64,000 bases of DNA, taken from positions 434,001 to 498,000 of the forward strand of contig CANMRM010000003.1 of NCBI GenBank assembly GCA_947500295.1, given 5' to 3'. A program made the position numbers and the translations under genes. Positions 25,275-33,919 of this stretch are shown here, piece by piece. Below the pieces are notes generated by a model. The model made no database searches and was not told the DNA's origin. It saw only the letters and a program-made list of their open reading frames with translations. The stretch's first letter is position 1, and each line of letters starts with the position of its first letter. The DNA comes from an uncultured Kordiimonas sp. GTDB taxonomy: Bacteria; Pseudomonadota; Alphaproteobacteria; Sphingomonadales; Kordiimonadaceae.

Positions 25275-26234
25275 ATGAAAAAAATTCTGTTTTCACTCAT
25301 CAAGCCCAGAGCCTGGATCAGCAAGCTTCTGATCCTTGTGTTTGTCGCTGCATTTTTCAGTCTGGGTTTTATGGATTATCTGGAGCCCATTCGCCTTGCT
25401 CTGGATCACGACGACTTTGCCTTCCATTTGGGTGAGATGCGTTTCTCGGTTTACCTGATCCTAAAAGCGTTGATCATTCTGGTATTTGTTTTCTGGCTCG
25501 CTGGTATTGTTTCCGAGTTCGCGGAAAAAAGGCTTAAAAAGCTTCGTCGTATCAAATCCAGCAACCGATCGCTGATCATAAAATCCGTCCAGATTCTGGT
25601 GTATTTTGCTGCGATTACGGTGGCCTTGGATACACTTGGGTTTGACCTTACAACACTGACTATCTTTGGTGGCGCGCTTGGTATTGGTCTTGGGTTTGGC
25701 CTGCAAAAAGTCGCATCCAATTTTATCAGCGGCATCATCCTTCTGTTCGAGAAGTCTATTGAAGACGATGATCTCATTGAGCTTGATGACGGCATCTTTG
25801 GTTTTGTGCGGCATACAGGCGCGCGGTACACATTGATCGAAACTCCGGACGGGCGCGAAGTCATGATGCCCAATGAAGACTTTATGACCAACCGTGTGAC
25901 CAACTGGACTTACACCAACAAACAGGGCCGCATCGAAATTCATGTCGGGGTTTCCTATGGCAGCGATGTTGAATTGGCGATTGATTTGCTTTTAAAGGCC
26001 GCACGCGAACACCCCAGAACCATAAAGCACCCGGAACCTGTTTGTTTCATGCGGGAATTTGCCGACAGTTCCATCAACCTGTTGCTTCAATTCTGGGTCG
26101 CTGACGTTACTCTGGGGCGTTACGAACCTCAAAGCGATGTTATGCGTGCCATCTGGCGTTTGTTCAAAGAAAACGGCGTTGAAATTCCATTCCCTCAGCG
26201 CGACGTACATATGAAACCTGCAGAGAATACCTGA
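25275..26234 (+). CDS. MscS-family small-conductance mechanosensitive channel
   Basis: A 319-residue membrane protein. Two hydrophobic segments lie in the first 100 residues, then the pore helix GGALGIGLGFGLQKVASNFI, the glycine/alanine-rich TM3 that is diagnostic of MscS. The beta domain follows with GFVRHTGARYTLIETPDGREVMMPNEDFMT. It probably gates under membrane tension and releases solutes on hypo-osmotic shock. Its TGA overlaps the ATG of the next gene by one base, so it is translationally coupled to the CorA/ZntB-type transporter. I chose the ATG at 25275, with GGGAG ten bases upstream. Confidence 0.92.
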   Translation: MKKILFSLIKPRAWISKLLILVFVAAFFSLGFMDYLEPIRLALDHDDFAFHLGEMRFSVYLILKALIILVFVFWLAGIVSEFAEKRLKKLRRIKSSNRSLIIKSVQILVYFAAITVALDTLGFDLTTLTIFGGALGIGLGFGLQKVASNFISGIILLFEKSIEDDDLIELDDGIFGFVRHTGARYTLIETPDGREVMMPNEDFMTNRVTNWTYTNKQGRIEIHVGVSYGSDVELAIDLLLKAAREHPRTIKHPEPVCFMREFADSSINLLLQFWVADVTLGRYEPQSDVMRAIWRLFKENGVEIPFPQRDVHMKPAENT

Positions 26235-27205
26235 TGGAACAGGCGGTTATTTTTGCATACAGCTTTGACGGTAAAGGTGGTGCTGAGCCGTTGGAAGGTT
26301 CGGCAATCAGCGAATGCATAAAATCCGATGCCATTGCCTGGGTGCATATGAATGCCGACCATCCGGAAACACGGGTCTGGCTTGAGCGGGAGGTCTCTTA
26401 TCTGGATCCCTTTATCACAGAAGCGCTGCTTGCTGAGGAAACCAGTCCACGCCTGACCGAAATTGATGGAGGAGCTTTGCTGTTTTTACGTGGCGTAAAC
26501 CTCAATGAAGAGGCTGCGCCCGAGGACATGGTGTCCATCCGGCTATGGATTGATGCTCATCGTATCATCAGTGTTCGCAAAAGACGGTTGAAAGCTGTGC
26601 GGGACATTGAAGCCAGATTGCTTGAGGGCAAGGGGCCAAAAGACGCGGGAGATTTTGTATCCCATTTGGTTGCAAAAATGTTCAACAGGTTCGAACCTGT
26701 TCTGGCGGCTCTTGATGAAGCAACCGACAATGTTGAATCCGACGTGCTGGAGGATGCTTCCGTCGAACAACGCGAGCAAATTGTAGATGTGAGAAAGCAA
26801 GCCATCGTCTTCAGGCGATATATGGCACCCCAGCGTGAAGCGATTGCTCAACTTTACGGATCCGAACTGCCTTGGCTGTCGCCACAAAACAAGCGCCACC
26901 TGCAAGAGAGTTTTAACCGGGTTAAACGCTACGTAGATGACCTTGATGCGATCCGTGAACGGGCACAGATTGTGAAGGATGAAATCGCCAACATTCTGTC
27001 GGACCGATTGAACAAGAATATGTACATTCTCTCCGTGATTGCGGCGATATTCCTGCCTCTTGGCTTCCTGACCGGACTTCTCGGAATTAATGTCGGAGGA
27101 ATTCCGGGAGCAGACGATGAAAATGCCTTCCTGATTTTTGGTGGCATACTTGTAATTATTGTCGCCGCTCAGGTTGCCATATTTAAAAAACTAAAATGGT
27201 TTTAG
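26234..27205 (+). CDS. zntB: CorA-superfamily cation transporter, ZntB type
   Basis: A 323-residue cytoplasmic-domain plus two-helix transporter. The long N-terminal part contains PRLTEIDGGALLFLRGVNLN and a helical bundle to about residue 260. It ends in TM1 with FLPLGFLTGLLGINVGGIPG: the GIN tripeptide and following GGIPG are typical of ZntB rather than of Mg2+-specific CorA (GMN). TM2 follows, with the basic tail KKLKWF. ZntB imports Zn2+ by proton symport in enterobacteria. Translationally coupled to the MscS gene upstream, it shares that operon. Zinc specificity is by family resemblance only. Confidence 0.88.
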   Translation: MEQAVIFAYSFDGKGGAEPLEGSAISECIKSDAIAWVHMNADHPETRVWLEREVSYLDPFITEALLAEETSPRLTEIDGGALLFLRGVNLNEEAAPEDMVSIRLWIDAHRIISVRKRRLKAVRDIEARLLEGKGPKDAGDFVSHLVAKMFNRFEPVLAALDEATDNVESDVLEDASVEQREQIVDVRKQAIVFRRYMAPQREAIAQLYGSELPWLSPQNKRHLQESFNRVKRYVDDLDAIRERAQIVKDEIANILSDRLNKNMYILSVIAAIFLPLGFLTGLLGINVGGIPGADDENAFLIFGGILVIIVAAQVAIFKKLKWF

Positions 27206-27230
27206 ACGGCGGCGGCCATGCAGCCGCCGT
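27206..27230. terminator. Stem-loop between convergent zntB and DUF418 genes
   Basis: A perfect 8-bp GC-rich stem (ACGGCGGC with GCCGCCGT) and a 9-base loop, starting directly after the zntB stop and ending 10 bases before the stop of the convergent gene. Neither side has a long T run, so termination efficiency is uncertain. Confidence 0.45.
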
Positions 27231-27239
27231 ATGCACACG

Positions 27240-28736
27240 TTAGTTCGCAATCCCTTTTTTCCATCCGTATGTTGCTACGCGCCACAACCGCTCCACCGGG
27301 CCCATGCGAAAGCGAACCAGCCAAAGGTGCGATAGCAGGGCGATACCTGCATATGTGCCGCAGGCCAGCAAGGATTGTTCTACCCGTGTGAGGGTGCCGT
27401 ACAGGCTCAATCCTGCGGCCAGCCAGAGCATAACCGCTGACTGGGCCAGATAATTCGTGAGGGCCATGCGCCCGGCGCTGCTGATGACTTGTTGTATGCG
27501 CCGCCACGCCCCGGACTGCGCCCAAAGCATCACAGCGGCTGCCAGTGCCAGGGACAACGGATAAACGCTGGCTTCATGCATCAGGGAACCGATGCCCGGC
27601 AGCTGGCCCGGCGTGGTTGCAGCAAGAGCTTTCAGGGCTGTGCCTCCAAGCGCGAGTGGCAGGCCCGCTATGAGCCCCCAACGGACCGCTTGCCGGTAGC
27701 CGTCTTTTTTCACGTGCCTGAACAGGCCCCATTTTACGAGGCCGAGCCCGACCATGAAGATGGCCAATGTGCGCCAGAAATAGAACAGGACGAATCCCAC
27801 CTGAACCTCGATGAACTGCTTTGCCCTCAGCGCCTGTATGAGAGATGCAGGACCATCCTGGTAAGCGATAACGGCGAGAGCCATGTCGTCAGCAGGCGCA
27901 AGATCAGCTTCCAGCAGGTGATTGGCATCCCCAGCCGTGAGTGGGAGTTCAACCGAGCGGTCACCCAGGGTGATGCCGACTTTGTCCGATGTTGCTGTTA
28001 GCCATGCTGTTTCTGCGTCCGAGCGCAGGTTGTGCCATGTTTGGCCGTCACTAACGTCTGGGGCCGTAGCCATGCCGTAGGCTGCGATTGCAACCAGAAA
28101 ACAGGAGATGCCGCGCAGAAAGATTTGTTGCACTGGCGCGTTGCGCGACAACCATACGGTACCGCCAATAAACAGGATGCCGACCAGAAGCACCAACGGA
28201 GACTTTGATGTTCCCCAACCGAGTGCAAAGCCGAGCAGAAGCACCATGAGCGTCAGGCCAAACCCCGACAATAGAAGCGTTTTCGCCTGCCACTCGCACA
28301 GCCACAAGAGCACAAAGCCCGTTACAGCATAGTACAGCAGCACATCCGCACCGTAGAGATACAAACCATGAAGCAATCCAAAGATGGCAAGCACACTTAT
28401 GCGCCGAAGGTAGGTAATCCGATACCGGCCGTTCTGGCGCGCTTTCAGTGAGGAGACTTGTAGCCCGAACCCAATGCCGAACAAGAGGGAGAAGACAGTC
28501 AGAAACTTTGACATCACGAGGGTTTCGATCAGGAGCCAGTCCAGGAAAGTGCTTGTATCTGAGCCAGTGAATTGCACGGGCGCATTTGAGATGTCCCATG
28601 GCATGAACATTTGATGGACGTTGGCGAGTAGTATGCCGAGAAGCGCCAGGCCTCTCAGGAGATCCAGGCCGCCGATACGCTCGGCAGCCAGTGCGTCAGC
28701 CCATTCATTGCTGTCGCGCGGGGTAGCTGTGGACAT
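27240..28736 (-). CDS. DUF418 (YeiB-like) polytopic membrane protein
   Basis: A 498-residue protein with about ten hydrophobic segments. The N-terminus RIGGLDLLRGLALLGILLAN is the acyltransferase-3-like opening shared by the DUF418/YeiB family, and the C-terminal half has LIQALRAKQFIEVQVGFVLF, GRMALTNYLAQSAVMLWL and RFRMGPVERLWR, the DUF418 signature. The family lies in the same clan as membrane acyltransferases, but no substrate is proven. The start ATG at 28736 has no strong ribosome site (GAGGATC is nearby). It is divergent from the GntR/FCD regulator and may be under its control. Confidence 0.88.
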   Translation of the reverse strand: MSTATPRDSNEWADALAAERIGGLDLLRGLALLGILLANVHQMFMPWDISNAPVQFTGSDTSTFLDWLLIETLVMSKFLTVFSLLFGIGFGLQVSSLKARQNGRYRITYLRRISVLAIFGLLHGLYLYGADVLLYYAVTGFVLLWLCEWQAKTLLLSGFGLTLMVLLLGFALGWGTSKSPLVLLVGILFIGGTVWLSRNAPVQQIFLRGISCFLVAIAAYGMATAPDVSDGQTWHNLRSDAETAWLTATSDKVGITLGDRSVELPLTAGDANHLLEADLAPADDMALAVIAYQDGPASLIQALRAKQFIEVQVGFVLFYFWRTLAIFMVGLGLVKWGLFRHVKKDGYRQAVRWGLIAGLPLALGGTALKALAATTPGQLPGIGSLMHEASVYPLSLALAAAVMLWAQSGAWRRIQQVISSAGRMALTNYLAQSAVMLWLAAGLSLYGTLTRVEQSLLACGTYAGIALLSHLWLVRFRMGPVERLWRVATYGWKKGIAN

Positions 28737-28886
28737 TGTTGATCCTCTTTTTGCTGTCTTGCTTGCGCTTGATTTTGTCGCTCTGTCTTTTGCAAACCGG
28801 TCTTTTGCCGGGTTTTGCGAGCTTGCTTATGCCCAGCCTTGACCTTCAAGTGACTTGTGGTGGCTGAGGTAGCGCGATATTTTATG

Positions 28887-28912
28887 TATTCTATAGAATA
28901 TCGAATCTATAG
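28887..28912. promoter_or_regulatory. Palindrome and direct repeat upstream of the GntR/FCD gene
   Basis: TATTCTATAGAATA (28887-28900) is a perfect 14-bp palindrome. Its core TCTATAG recurs at 28906-28912, 16 bases on, in the same direction. The site lies between the divergent DUF418 and GntR genes, 58 bases before the GntR start. GntR-family dimers bind such short dyads, so autoregulation is plausible. Confidence 0.5.
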
Positions 28913-28969
28913 TATGATAATGTCAAGCAGTTTCCTGTCGGTGCAGGCAAGCTTGGGAGCCGGAAGACC

Positions 28970-29626
28970 ATGAAAACAGCGGTGCATAAAATGTCAGCAA
29001 GAGCGCAGGCGCGCTCCATTTTGATAGAAAGAATTATTCTGGGTGATTTATTGCCGGGCACGCGGCTGAATGAAACAAGCCTTGCGCGCGAACTGCAGGT
29101 TAGCCAAACCCCGGTACGTGAAGCACTTCTGGGCCTTGAAGGGCAAGGCTATGTGACATCGCTGACAGATCGTGGTTTTTTCGTCAAACCACTTTCAGTG
29201 CAGGAAGTGAGGGGCATTTATCCTGTGCTGGGAGAACTTGAAGCGCTGGCGCTGTCATCTATCGCCGGTTTTCCGAAAACCCTTTTGAGGGAACTGGAGG
29301 GCATCAATCAGGAGTTTGCAGAGTCAATGGGTGAGCAGTCGATCGAACTCGACAATGACTGGCACCGCCTGTTGCTTTCCAATTGCCAGAATGCGTATCT
29401 GCTCGAATGCATTGATCGTGTCAGGAACGACGCACACCGTTATGAAAACATGTTCTTCCGCGAAGGCGGCAATATCGAGAAAGCATCCGGGCAGCACGAC
29501 GCGATTGTCGATTTGCTCAGGCAGCGGAACTACGGCCGTGCCCGCACAGCGCTGAGGGATAACTGCTTGCACGGCATGGAACATCTGTGTGCCTGGCTTG
29601 AGGCAAAAACACACGCGCCCTCTTGA
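28970..29626 (+). CDS. GntR-family transcriptional regulator, FCD (FadR) subfamily
   Basis: A 218-residue regulator. The winged helix covers residues 8-75: QARSILIERIILGDLLPGTR then ETSLARELQVSQTPVREALL, the recognition helix typical of GntR, and GYVTSLTDRGFFVKPLS as the wing. The FCD ligand-binding domain follows (about 80-215). Its helical bundle includes DNDWHRLLLSNCQNAYL and the metal-site His in SGQHDAIVDLL and CLHGMEHL. FCD regulators usually sense carboxylic acids or sugar acids. It reads away from DUF418 across a palindrome, and no catabolic operon follows, so its target may be itself, the DUF418 gene or distant genes. Confidence 0.9.
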   Translation: MKTAVHKMSARAQARSILIERIILGDLLPGTRLNETSLARELQVSQTPVREALLGLEGQGYVTSLTDRGFFVKPLSVQEVRGIYPVLGELEALALSSIAGFPKTLLRELEGINQEFAESMGEQSIELDNDWHRLLLSNCQNAYLLECIDRVRNDAHRYENMFFREGGNIEKASGQHDAIVDLLRQRNYGRARTALRDNCLHGMEHLCAWLEAKTHAPS

Positions 29627-29739
29627 CATCGATGAGCTGAAGTACCTGCTGGCTCCGGCCGTTCTGGTGGCCGTTGACGTGCGCAGGGCCAGCGGTTCCA
29701 TTCACTCCGGCTCTCACCGCAATTGATTATGATGCCAGC

Positions 29740-30681
29740 TTACGCCGTTGCCAGGCGCACACAGTAACCTGCGTATAAACTGAGAAAAAGGACCGCTTCC
29801 CACCTGTCCAGCCTCAGGCGAGTACTGAGGCCGAAAATCAGCAGCGCGGTCGCGCCTACCATGACCCACAGATCAATTTTTACAGGCACGTCCGAAAGCG
29901 AAATCGGGGTAAACAGGGCGGTGGTGCCAAGCACCAGCATCAGGTTAAAAATGTTCGAGCCGATGATGTTGCCGACCACCAGCTCGGTCTGGCCGCGCCA
30001 GGCTGCCATGCCGCCCGCCACCAGTTCCGGCAGGCTTGTGCCAATTGCCACAACGGAAAGGCCGATAATGGCGGGCGGGACACCCCAGTTGGCCGCTATT
30101 TTTGCCGCCGAATCAACAAAGAGGCTTGCGCCGTAGGCCAGAGCGACCACCCCTGCCAGCGACAGCAAAGCGGAGGTGATCAATTGTCGCCGTCTTCCCG
30201 CCCGCATGTGAGGCAGGTCTTCCGGCTCGTCGGGGCCAATGTCCTTTTCGGTTCGATATACGTGCCACAAAAAGGCGATGAACAAGACGAGCATCGCAAT
30301 GCCTGCGGTGACGCCCAGGTCCATAAAATGCAAACTGGCAGTCACGAGAATGGTGGCGAACACCAGAAACAGGCCGTCCCGCCACAAAATTTTGGAAGTT
30401 GTGACCTGAGTTTTGATCAGGGCGGCGGTGCCGAGTATCAGGAAAACATTGGCAATATTGCTACCGATGATATTGCCAACCGCGATGCCTGGCCGGTCGA
30501 TAAGCGCAGCTTCAATCGATACCACCATTTCCGGCATGGAAGTGCCAAAACCGATTACGGCAATGCCGACAAAGGCTTTGGACAGGCCCATCCGCTCTGA
30601 CAAGGAAACCGAACCGCGAACCAGTCCTTCCCCCCCGGCCAGTAGCATGATGAGGCCAGTGATCAAAAGCACATAAATCAT
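29740..30681 (-). CDS. Calcium/sodium antiporter, CaCA family (YrbG-like)
   Basis: A 313-residue membrane protein with ten hydrophobic segments and the two inverted alpha repeats of the Ca2+:cation antiporter family: GTSMPEMVVSIEAAL with GNIIGSNIANVFLILG in the first half, and GTSLPELVAGGMAAW with GNIIGSNIFNLMLVLG in the second. The acidic residue in each GTSxPE motif binds the cation. The fold exports Ca2+ in exchange for Na+ or H+. It is a complete, normal-length protein. It stands alone, convergent with the GntR/FCD gene and divergent from the glycosyltransferase. Confidence 0.93.
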   Translation of the reverse strand: MIYVLLITGLIMLLAGGEGLVRGSVSLSERMGLSKAFVGIAVIGFGTSMPEMVVSIEAALIDRPGIAVGNIIGSNIANVFLILGTAALIKTQVTTSKILWRDGLFLVFATILVTASLHFMDLGVTAGIAMLVLFIAFLWHVYRTEKDIGPDEPEDLPHMRAGRRRQLITSALLSLAGVVALAYGASLFVDSAAKIAANWGVPPAIIGLSVVAIGTSLPELVAGGMAAWRGQTELVVGNIIGSNIFNLMLVLGTTALFTPISLSDVPVKIDLWVMVGATALLIFGLSTRLRLDRWEAVLFLSLYAGYCVRLATA

Positions 30682-30763
30682 CGGATGCAGGGTTCCTCAC
30701 ATGTCAGTGGACGGGTGTCTTGTATACCACACCGCCTTTCATGACCATTCATCTTCCAACAAG

Positions 30764-30775
30764 ATACATATGTAT
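30764..30775. promoter_or_regulatory. Small palindrome between antiporter and glycosyltransferase genes
   Basis: ATACATATGTAT is a perfect 12-bp palindrome in the 237-base divergent intergenic region. Its centre CATATG is shared with the larger GntR operator at 33479. A DNA-binding role is only a suggestion. Confidence 0.3.
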
Positions 30776-30918
30776 TGTCATACGTCTTTTTAACGAAGGA
30801 CAATAATTGACCCTTTATACAGATTAGTGCAGGTTTTGCGCCGACATATCACTAGGTATTTTGTAAACCAGCCAAGCCCGGTGCAGGACTTGATGACAGG
30901 CAGAGGAAAGAGTTCAGG

Positions 30919-31953
30919 GTGCTAAAACCAGAAAACTTCTACATTTCGTTTTGCGCGTATGCCGTCAACTTCATGAATGTACGGGTCCATCATCCGGTTG
31001 AAGCGCTGAGGATGCTTGGTGCCAATGTAGCTGTACACCAGAAAGAAATCGGTTTTCCACCCGATGCGCCAGAGAATGCGGTGAGGATTATGGTGTTGCA
31101 GCGTGCATTTCTCAGTAAAGACGCATGGCCTGCTTTGGTCAAAAAGGCCATTCAGCAGAATTGGTTGCTGGTGGTTGAGTATGACGACTATCCGGAAAAT
31201 CCGTTTAATGCCGCCAAGCGCGCGAACTCGTTGGATTGGGAAAGATTTCGCATGTGCCATGGCGTACAGACCAGCACGTCTGACCTGCAATCTGTATTTA
31301 GTGATTACAATGAATATGTCGGTTTGTTTGAGAACCAGCTGTTTCGGATGCCGCCACCAATTAATCGTGGCGATAAAGCGGTCAGGGTATTCTTTGGCGC
31401 ACTCAACCGCAAAGACGCATGGAAGCCGCTTGTCGGTTCATTCAATCGGGTATTGAAGGCTCATCCAAATCTTCAGCCGGTCGTTCTTCATGACAAGGAA
31501 TTTTTTGACGCGCTGGAGAGCGATAGGAAAGTGTTCCAGCCTTCATGTCCATATGAAAAATATTTACAGCTGCTGCATAGCTGCGATATCAGTCTCCAGC
31601 CTCTAAATGATAGTGTTTTTAACCGCTATAAAAGCGATATAAAATTTGTCGAGGCTGCGGCGGGTGGATTGGCGGTTCTTGCCAGTCCAACCGTATATGG
31701 GAAGACAATCCAGCATGGTGAAACCGGACTCATCGCCGATCAGCCGAGAGCCTGGGAAGAGGCATTTTCCCGGTTGGCAAGTGACAGTGCTTTAAGGAAA
31801 CAACTGGGCGCCAACGCCAAGGAGTATGTGATGCGTGAACGCCTGCTTATTGATCACATCCGGGACCGTCTAGTGTGGTACGGACAGCTTTGGGATAAGC
31901 GTGAGCAAATTAATCAAAGACTGCAGGAGACTTATCCTGAGTTAGCGGGCTAG
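30919..31953 (+). CDS. Glycosyltransferase, GT-B type
   Basis: A 344-residue cytoplasmic protein. The C-terminal half has the GT1/GT4-like donor-binding pattern: KFVEAAAGGLAVLASPTVYG followed by HGETGLIADQPRAWEEAF and a closing helix LGANAKEYVMRERLL. The N-terminal domain has EYDDYPENPFN and is less conserved; EYDDyp recalls polysaccharide glycosyltransferases that bind a polyol-phosphate acceptor. Translation appears to start at a GTG (30919), with GAGGAAAG upstream. There is no neighbouring polysaccharide cluster, so acceptor and sugar are unknown. It converges with the amidohydrolase. Confidence 0.75.
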   Translation: MLKPENFYISFCAYAVNFMNVRVHHPVEALRMLGANVAVHQKEIGFPPDAPENAVRIMVLQRAFLSKDAWPALVKKAIQQNWLLVVEYDDYPENPFNAAKRANSLDWERFRMCHGVQTSTSDLQSVFSDYNEYVGLFENQLFRMPPPINRGDKAVRVFFGALNRKDAWKPLVGSFNRVLKAHPNLQPVVLHDKEFFDALESDRKVFQPSCPYEKYLQLLHSCDISLQPLNDSVFNRYKSDIKFVEAAAGGLAVLASPTVYGKTIQHGETGLIADQPRAWEEAFSRLASDSALRKQLGANAKEYVMRERLLIDHIRDRLVWYGQLWDKREQINQRLQETYPELAG

Positions 31954-31973
31954 CGCGCGCTTTCGCTCGTCAT

Positions 31974-33335
31974 TCAATTACTGCCAGGCCGCTTATAGAT
32001 AGTGCCGCCTTTCATGACCATATCTACATTCTGCAGTAAATTGATGTACCTGAGAACGTCGCCCTTGACCGCAATGATGTCAGCGTATTTCCCGGCAGAA
32101 ACGGTACCCAAGCGGTCTGATACACCCATCATGACCGCGGGCCAGTATGTTGCGGCACGGATGGTATCCATCACGGGAATGTCAAAGACATCCACCCACG
32201 CGGCCATTTCATTCCAGGTGCTCTGGCAGTGAAATTTCATTGGGATGCCGCTATCGGTGCCTACCAGAAAAACAAGGCCTGCCTCCCGAAGTTGAGAAAT
32301 CTTGCGCTTCAATGTTGGGCGCCTGAGTGGCACCAGCGCAGAGTAGGCAAACTGTCCCGGGTTCTGAATAGAAGCCTTGATGTCGGCGATGGTATCTTCC
32401 CTCAGGCCGGTGTGCCAGCAGCTGTTGTCGAGCTTCTCAGGGTTTTCAACTGTGAGCGGATAATTCCACAGGCCCTCAACCGTTGGTGTCCAATATAGCG
32501 GACCGCCGGCAATGCGGCCGGTTGCGGTGCGTTCCTTCAGCAGTTCCATGATGTCTTCAGGATAGCCCGGCGCTGTTGTCAGGCCGGTGTGTTCGAAGTT
32601 GTCGACGCCGATTTCCAGGCCGCGACGGATTTCATCGGGTCGATGCGAATGGGCAACCACCTTCAGTCCGCGCGCATGGGCTGCGTCCACGACTGCCTGA
32701 GCGACGGCAAGCTCCATCCGGTCCTGATCGATGAGTTTGACAATCTCCATGCCTGCGTCAGCAAGCTCGTTTACACGGGCACGGGCTTCCTCGACGCTGG
32801 TGACCGCCCAGCGAAAATGGGCGACATCGGGGGATGTTTCATGCTGGATAAAAGGACCGCTTGTAAAGAGCCGGGGGCCCGGAATTTCGCCGCCGTTGAT
32901 CCGGCTTTTGACGGAAACAGTATCAGCAAGTGGCGCTCCCAGGTCTCGCGCTGACGTAATGCCTGCCATCAACAGCTGCAAGGCGCTAGCGGGCATAATC
33001 TCGCTCGCCAGCCTGTCTTTGTAGGTCTCGTCCCAGTGAGCATAGTCCGAATGCCCGTTCAGCATCAGGTGAGCGTGGTTTTCCCAGAGGCCCGGCAGAA
33101 CATCCATGCCTTCCGTGGAAATAACCTCATACCCCTGCGGCACCTCTAGAGACCCGACCGTCCCGACCGCCTCAATCGTGTCACCGTCAATCAGGATTAC
33201 ACTGTTGGCTATGGGCCTGTGGCCAAACCCGTCAATCAGGCGCCCGCCAACAAGCGCTATTTTATCGGCTTGTGCAGAAACCGGTGTGGCCAGTGCGATG
33301 GTAATCACCATCAGAATACGCGAAATTAACCCCAT
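31974..33335 (-). CDS. Exported amidohydrolase family protein
   Basis: A 453-residue enzyme with a signal peptide, MGLISRILMVITIALATPVSA, cut near residue 21. The beta domain starts KIALVGGRLIDGFG. The metal-binding motif is LWENHAHLMLNG, where Glu replaces the Asp common before HAH. LKVVAHSHRPDEI supplies a further His, and FLVGTDSGIP carries the catalytic Asp. The C-terminus has GVSDRLGTVSAGKYADIIAV, typical of imidazolonepropionase/Xaa-Pro-type amidohydrolases. GGGAGGG lies just before the ATG. With the DUF885 peptidase and the racemase that follow nearby it hints at periplasmic peptide or amide scavenging, which is inference. Confidence 0.88.
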   Translation of the reverse strand: MGLISRILMVITIALATPVSAQADKIALVGGRLIDGFGHRPIANSVILIDGDTIEAVGTVGSLEVPQGYEVISTEGMDVLPGLWENHAHLMLNGHSDYAHWDETYKDRLASEIMPASALQLLMAGITSARDLGAPLADTVSVKSRINGGEIPGPRLFTSGPFIQHETSPDVAHFRWAVTSVEEARARVNELADAGMEIVKLIDQDRMELAVAQAVVDAAHARGLKVVAHSHRPDEIRRGLEIGVDNFEHTGLTTAPGYPEDIMELLKERTATGRIAGGPLYWTPTVEGLWNYPLTVENPEKLDNSCWHTGLREDTIADIKASIQNPGQFAYSALVPLRRPTLKRKISQLREAGLVFLVGTDSGIPMKFHCQSTWNEMAAWVDVFDIPVMDTIRAATYWPAVMMGVSDRLGTVSAGKYADIIAVKGDVLRYINLLQNVDMVMKGGTIYKRPGSN

Positions 33336-33478
33336 GGAGCCCTCCCTTGGCTAAGCATTTCGAAAGTCGGCAAAAACCAGCCATGCGTCAAGGTTTGACA
33401 CTGGTGCTGCCAGAAAAGTGATCGGGCCTTTGAAAACCGAGAGCATGAGGTTTGTTTCAAAAACGCTTGACTCGTCAG

Positions 33479-33520
33479 TGTTCCATATGTACCCCTACGT
33501 GTACTGGTACATATGGAACA
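33479..33520. promoter_or_regulatory. 15-bp-arm dyad operator upstream of the YtrA-type GntR gene
   Basis: TGTTCCATATGTACC (33479-33493) and GGTACATATGGAACA (33506-33520) are perfect 15-base inverted arms around a 12-base spacer. The right arm ends eight bases before the regulator ATG at 33529, so a bound repressor would cover the start region. YtrA-subfamily GntR repressors bind long dyads of this kind in their own promoters. Confidence 0.75.
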
Positions 33521-33528
33521 CCAAAATT

Positions 33529-33918
33529 ATGCAAATAACCATTGATATTGACAGTGAGGTACCACTCTTCAGCCAGCTGATTTTCGGCATTAAAGGTGCG
33601 GTGGAGCAGGGCGCAGTTGCGCCTGGCGATCCATTGCCCTCCATTCGGCAGCTGGCAAATGACCTGAACCTCAACAATAAAACCGTGGCGAAGGCATATC
33701 AATTGCTCGAGCGCGACAGCATCATTCAAACCAAAGGCTACCGCGGCACATTCGTGCATCCGGAGGCCGCCAAAAATGTGGGCATCGACCTCAATGAATG
33801 GGTCATGTCCAAACTAGAGGATGTGGTGGCCCGATGCCGTGACCGCGGTGCCACCGATAGTGAAATTCGCATCGCTTTCACCAGCGCCATGCAAAACTCA
33901 ATACATAAAGGAGGCTAA
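33529..33918 (+). CDS. GntR-family regulator, YtrA subfamily
   Basis: A 129-residue regulator made of a GntR winged helix and a short C-terminal dimerisation helix, the YtrA layout. Key segments are VPLFSQLIFGIKGAVEQGAV, PGDPLPSIRQLANDLNLNNK (recognition helix), TVAKAYQLLERDSIIQTKGY and RGTFVHPEA as the wing. I chose the ATG at 33529 because the canonical domain begins there; an open frame upstream runs through the operator. The stop codon is followed by the next ATG after one base, so it is cotranscribed with the membrane protein it probably controls. In Bacillus YtrA represses an ABC transporter operon induced by cell-wall antibiotics. Confidence 0.88.
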   Translation: MQITIDIDSEVPLFSQLIFGIKGAVEQGAVAPGDPLPSIRQLANDLNLNNKTVAKAYQLLERDSIIQTKGYRGTFVHPEAAKNVGIDLNEWVMSKLEDVVARCRDRGATDSEIRIAFTSAMQNSIHKGG

Positions 33919-33919
33919 A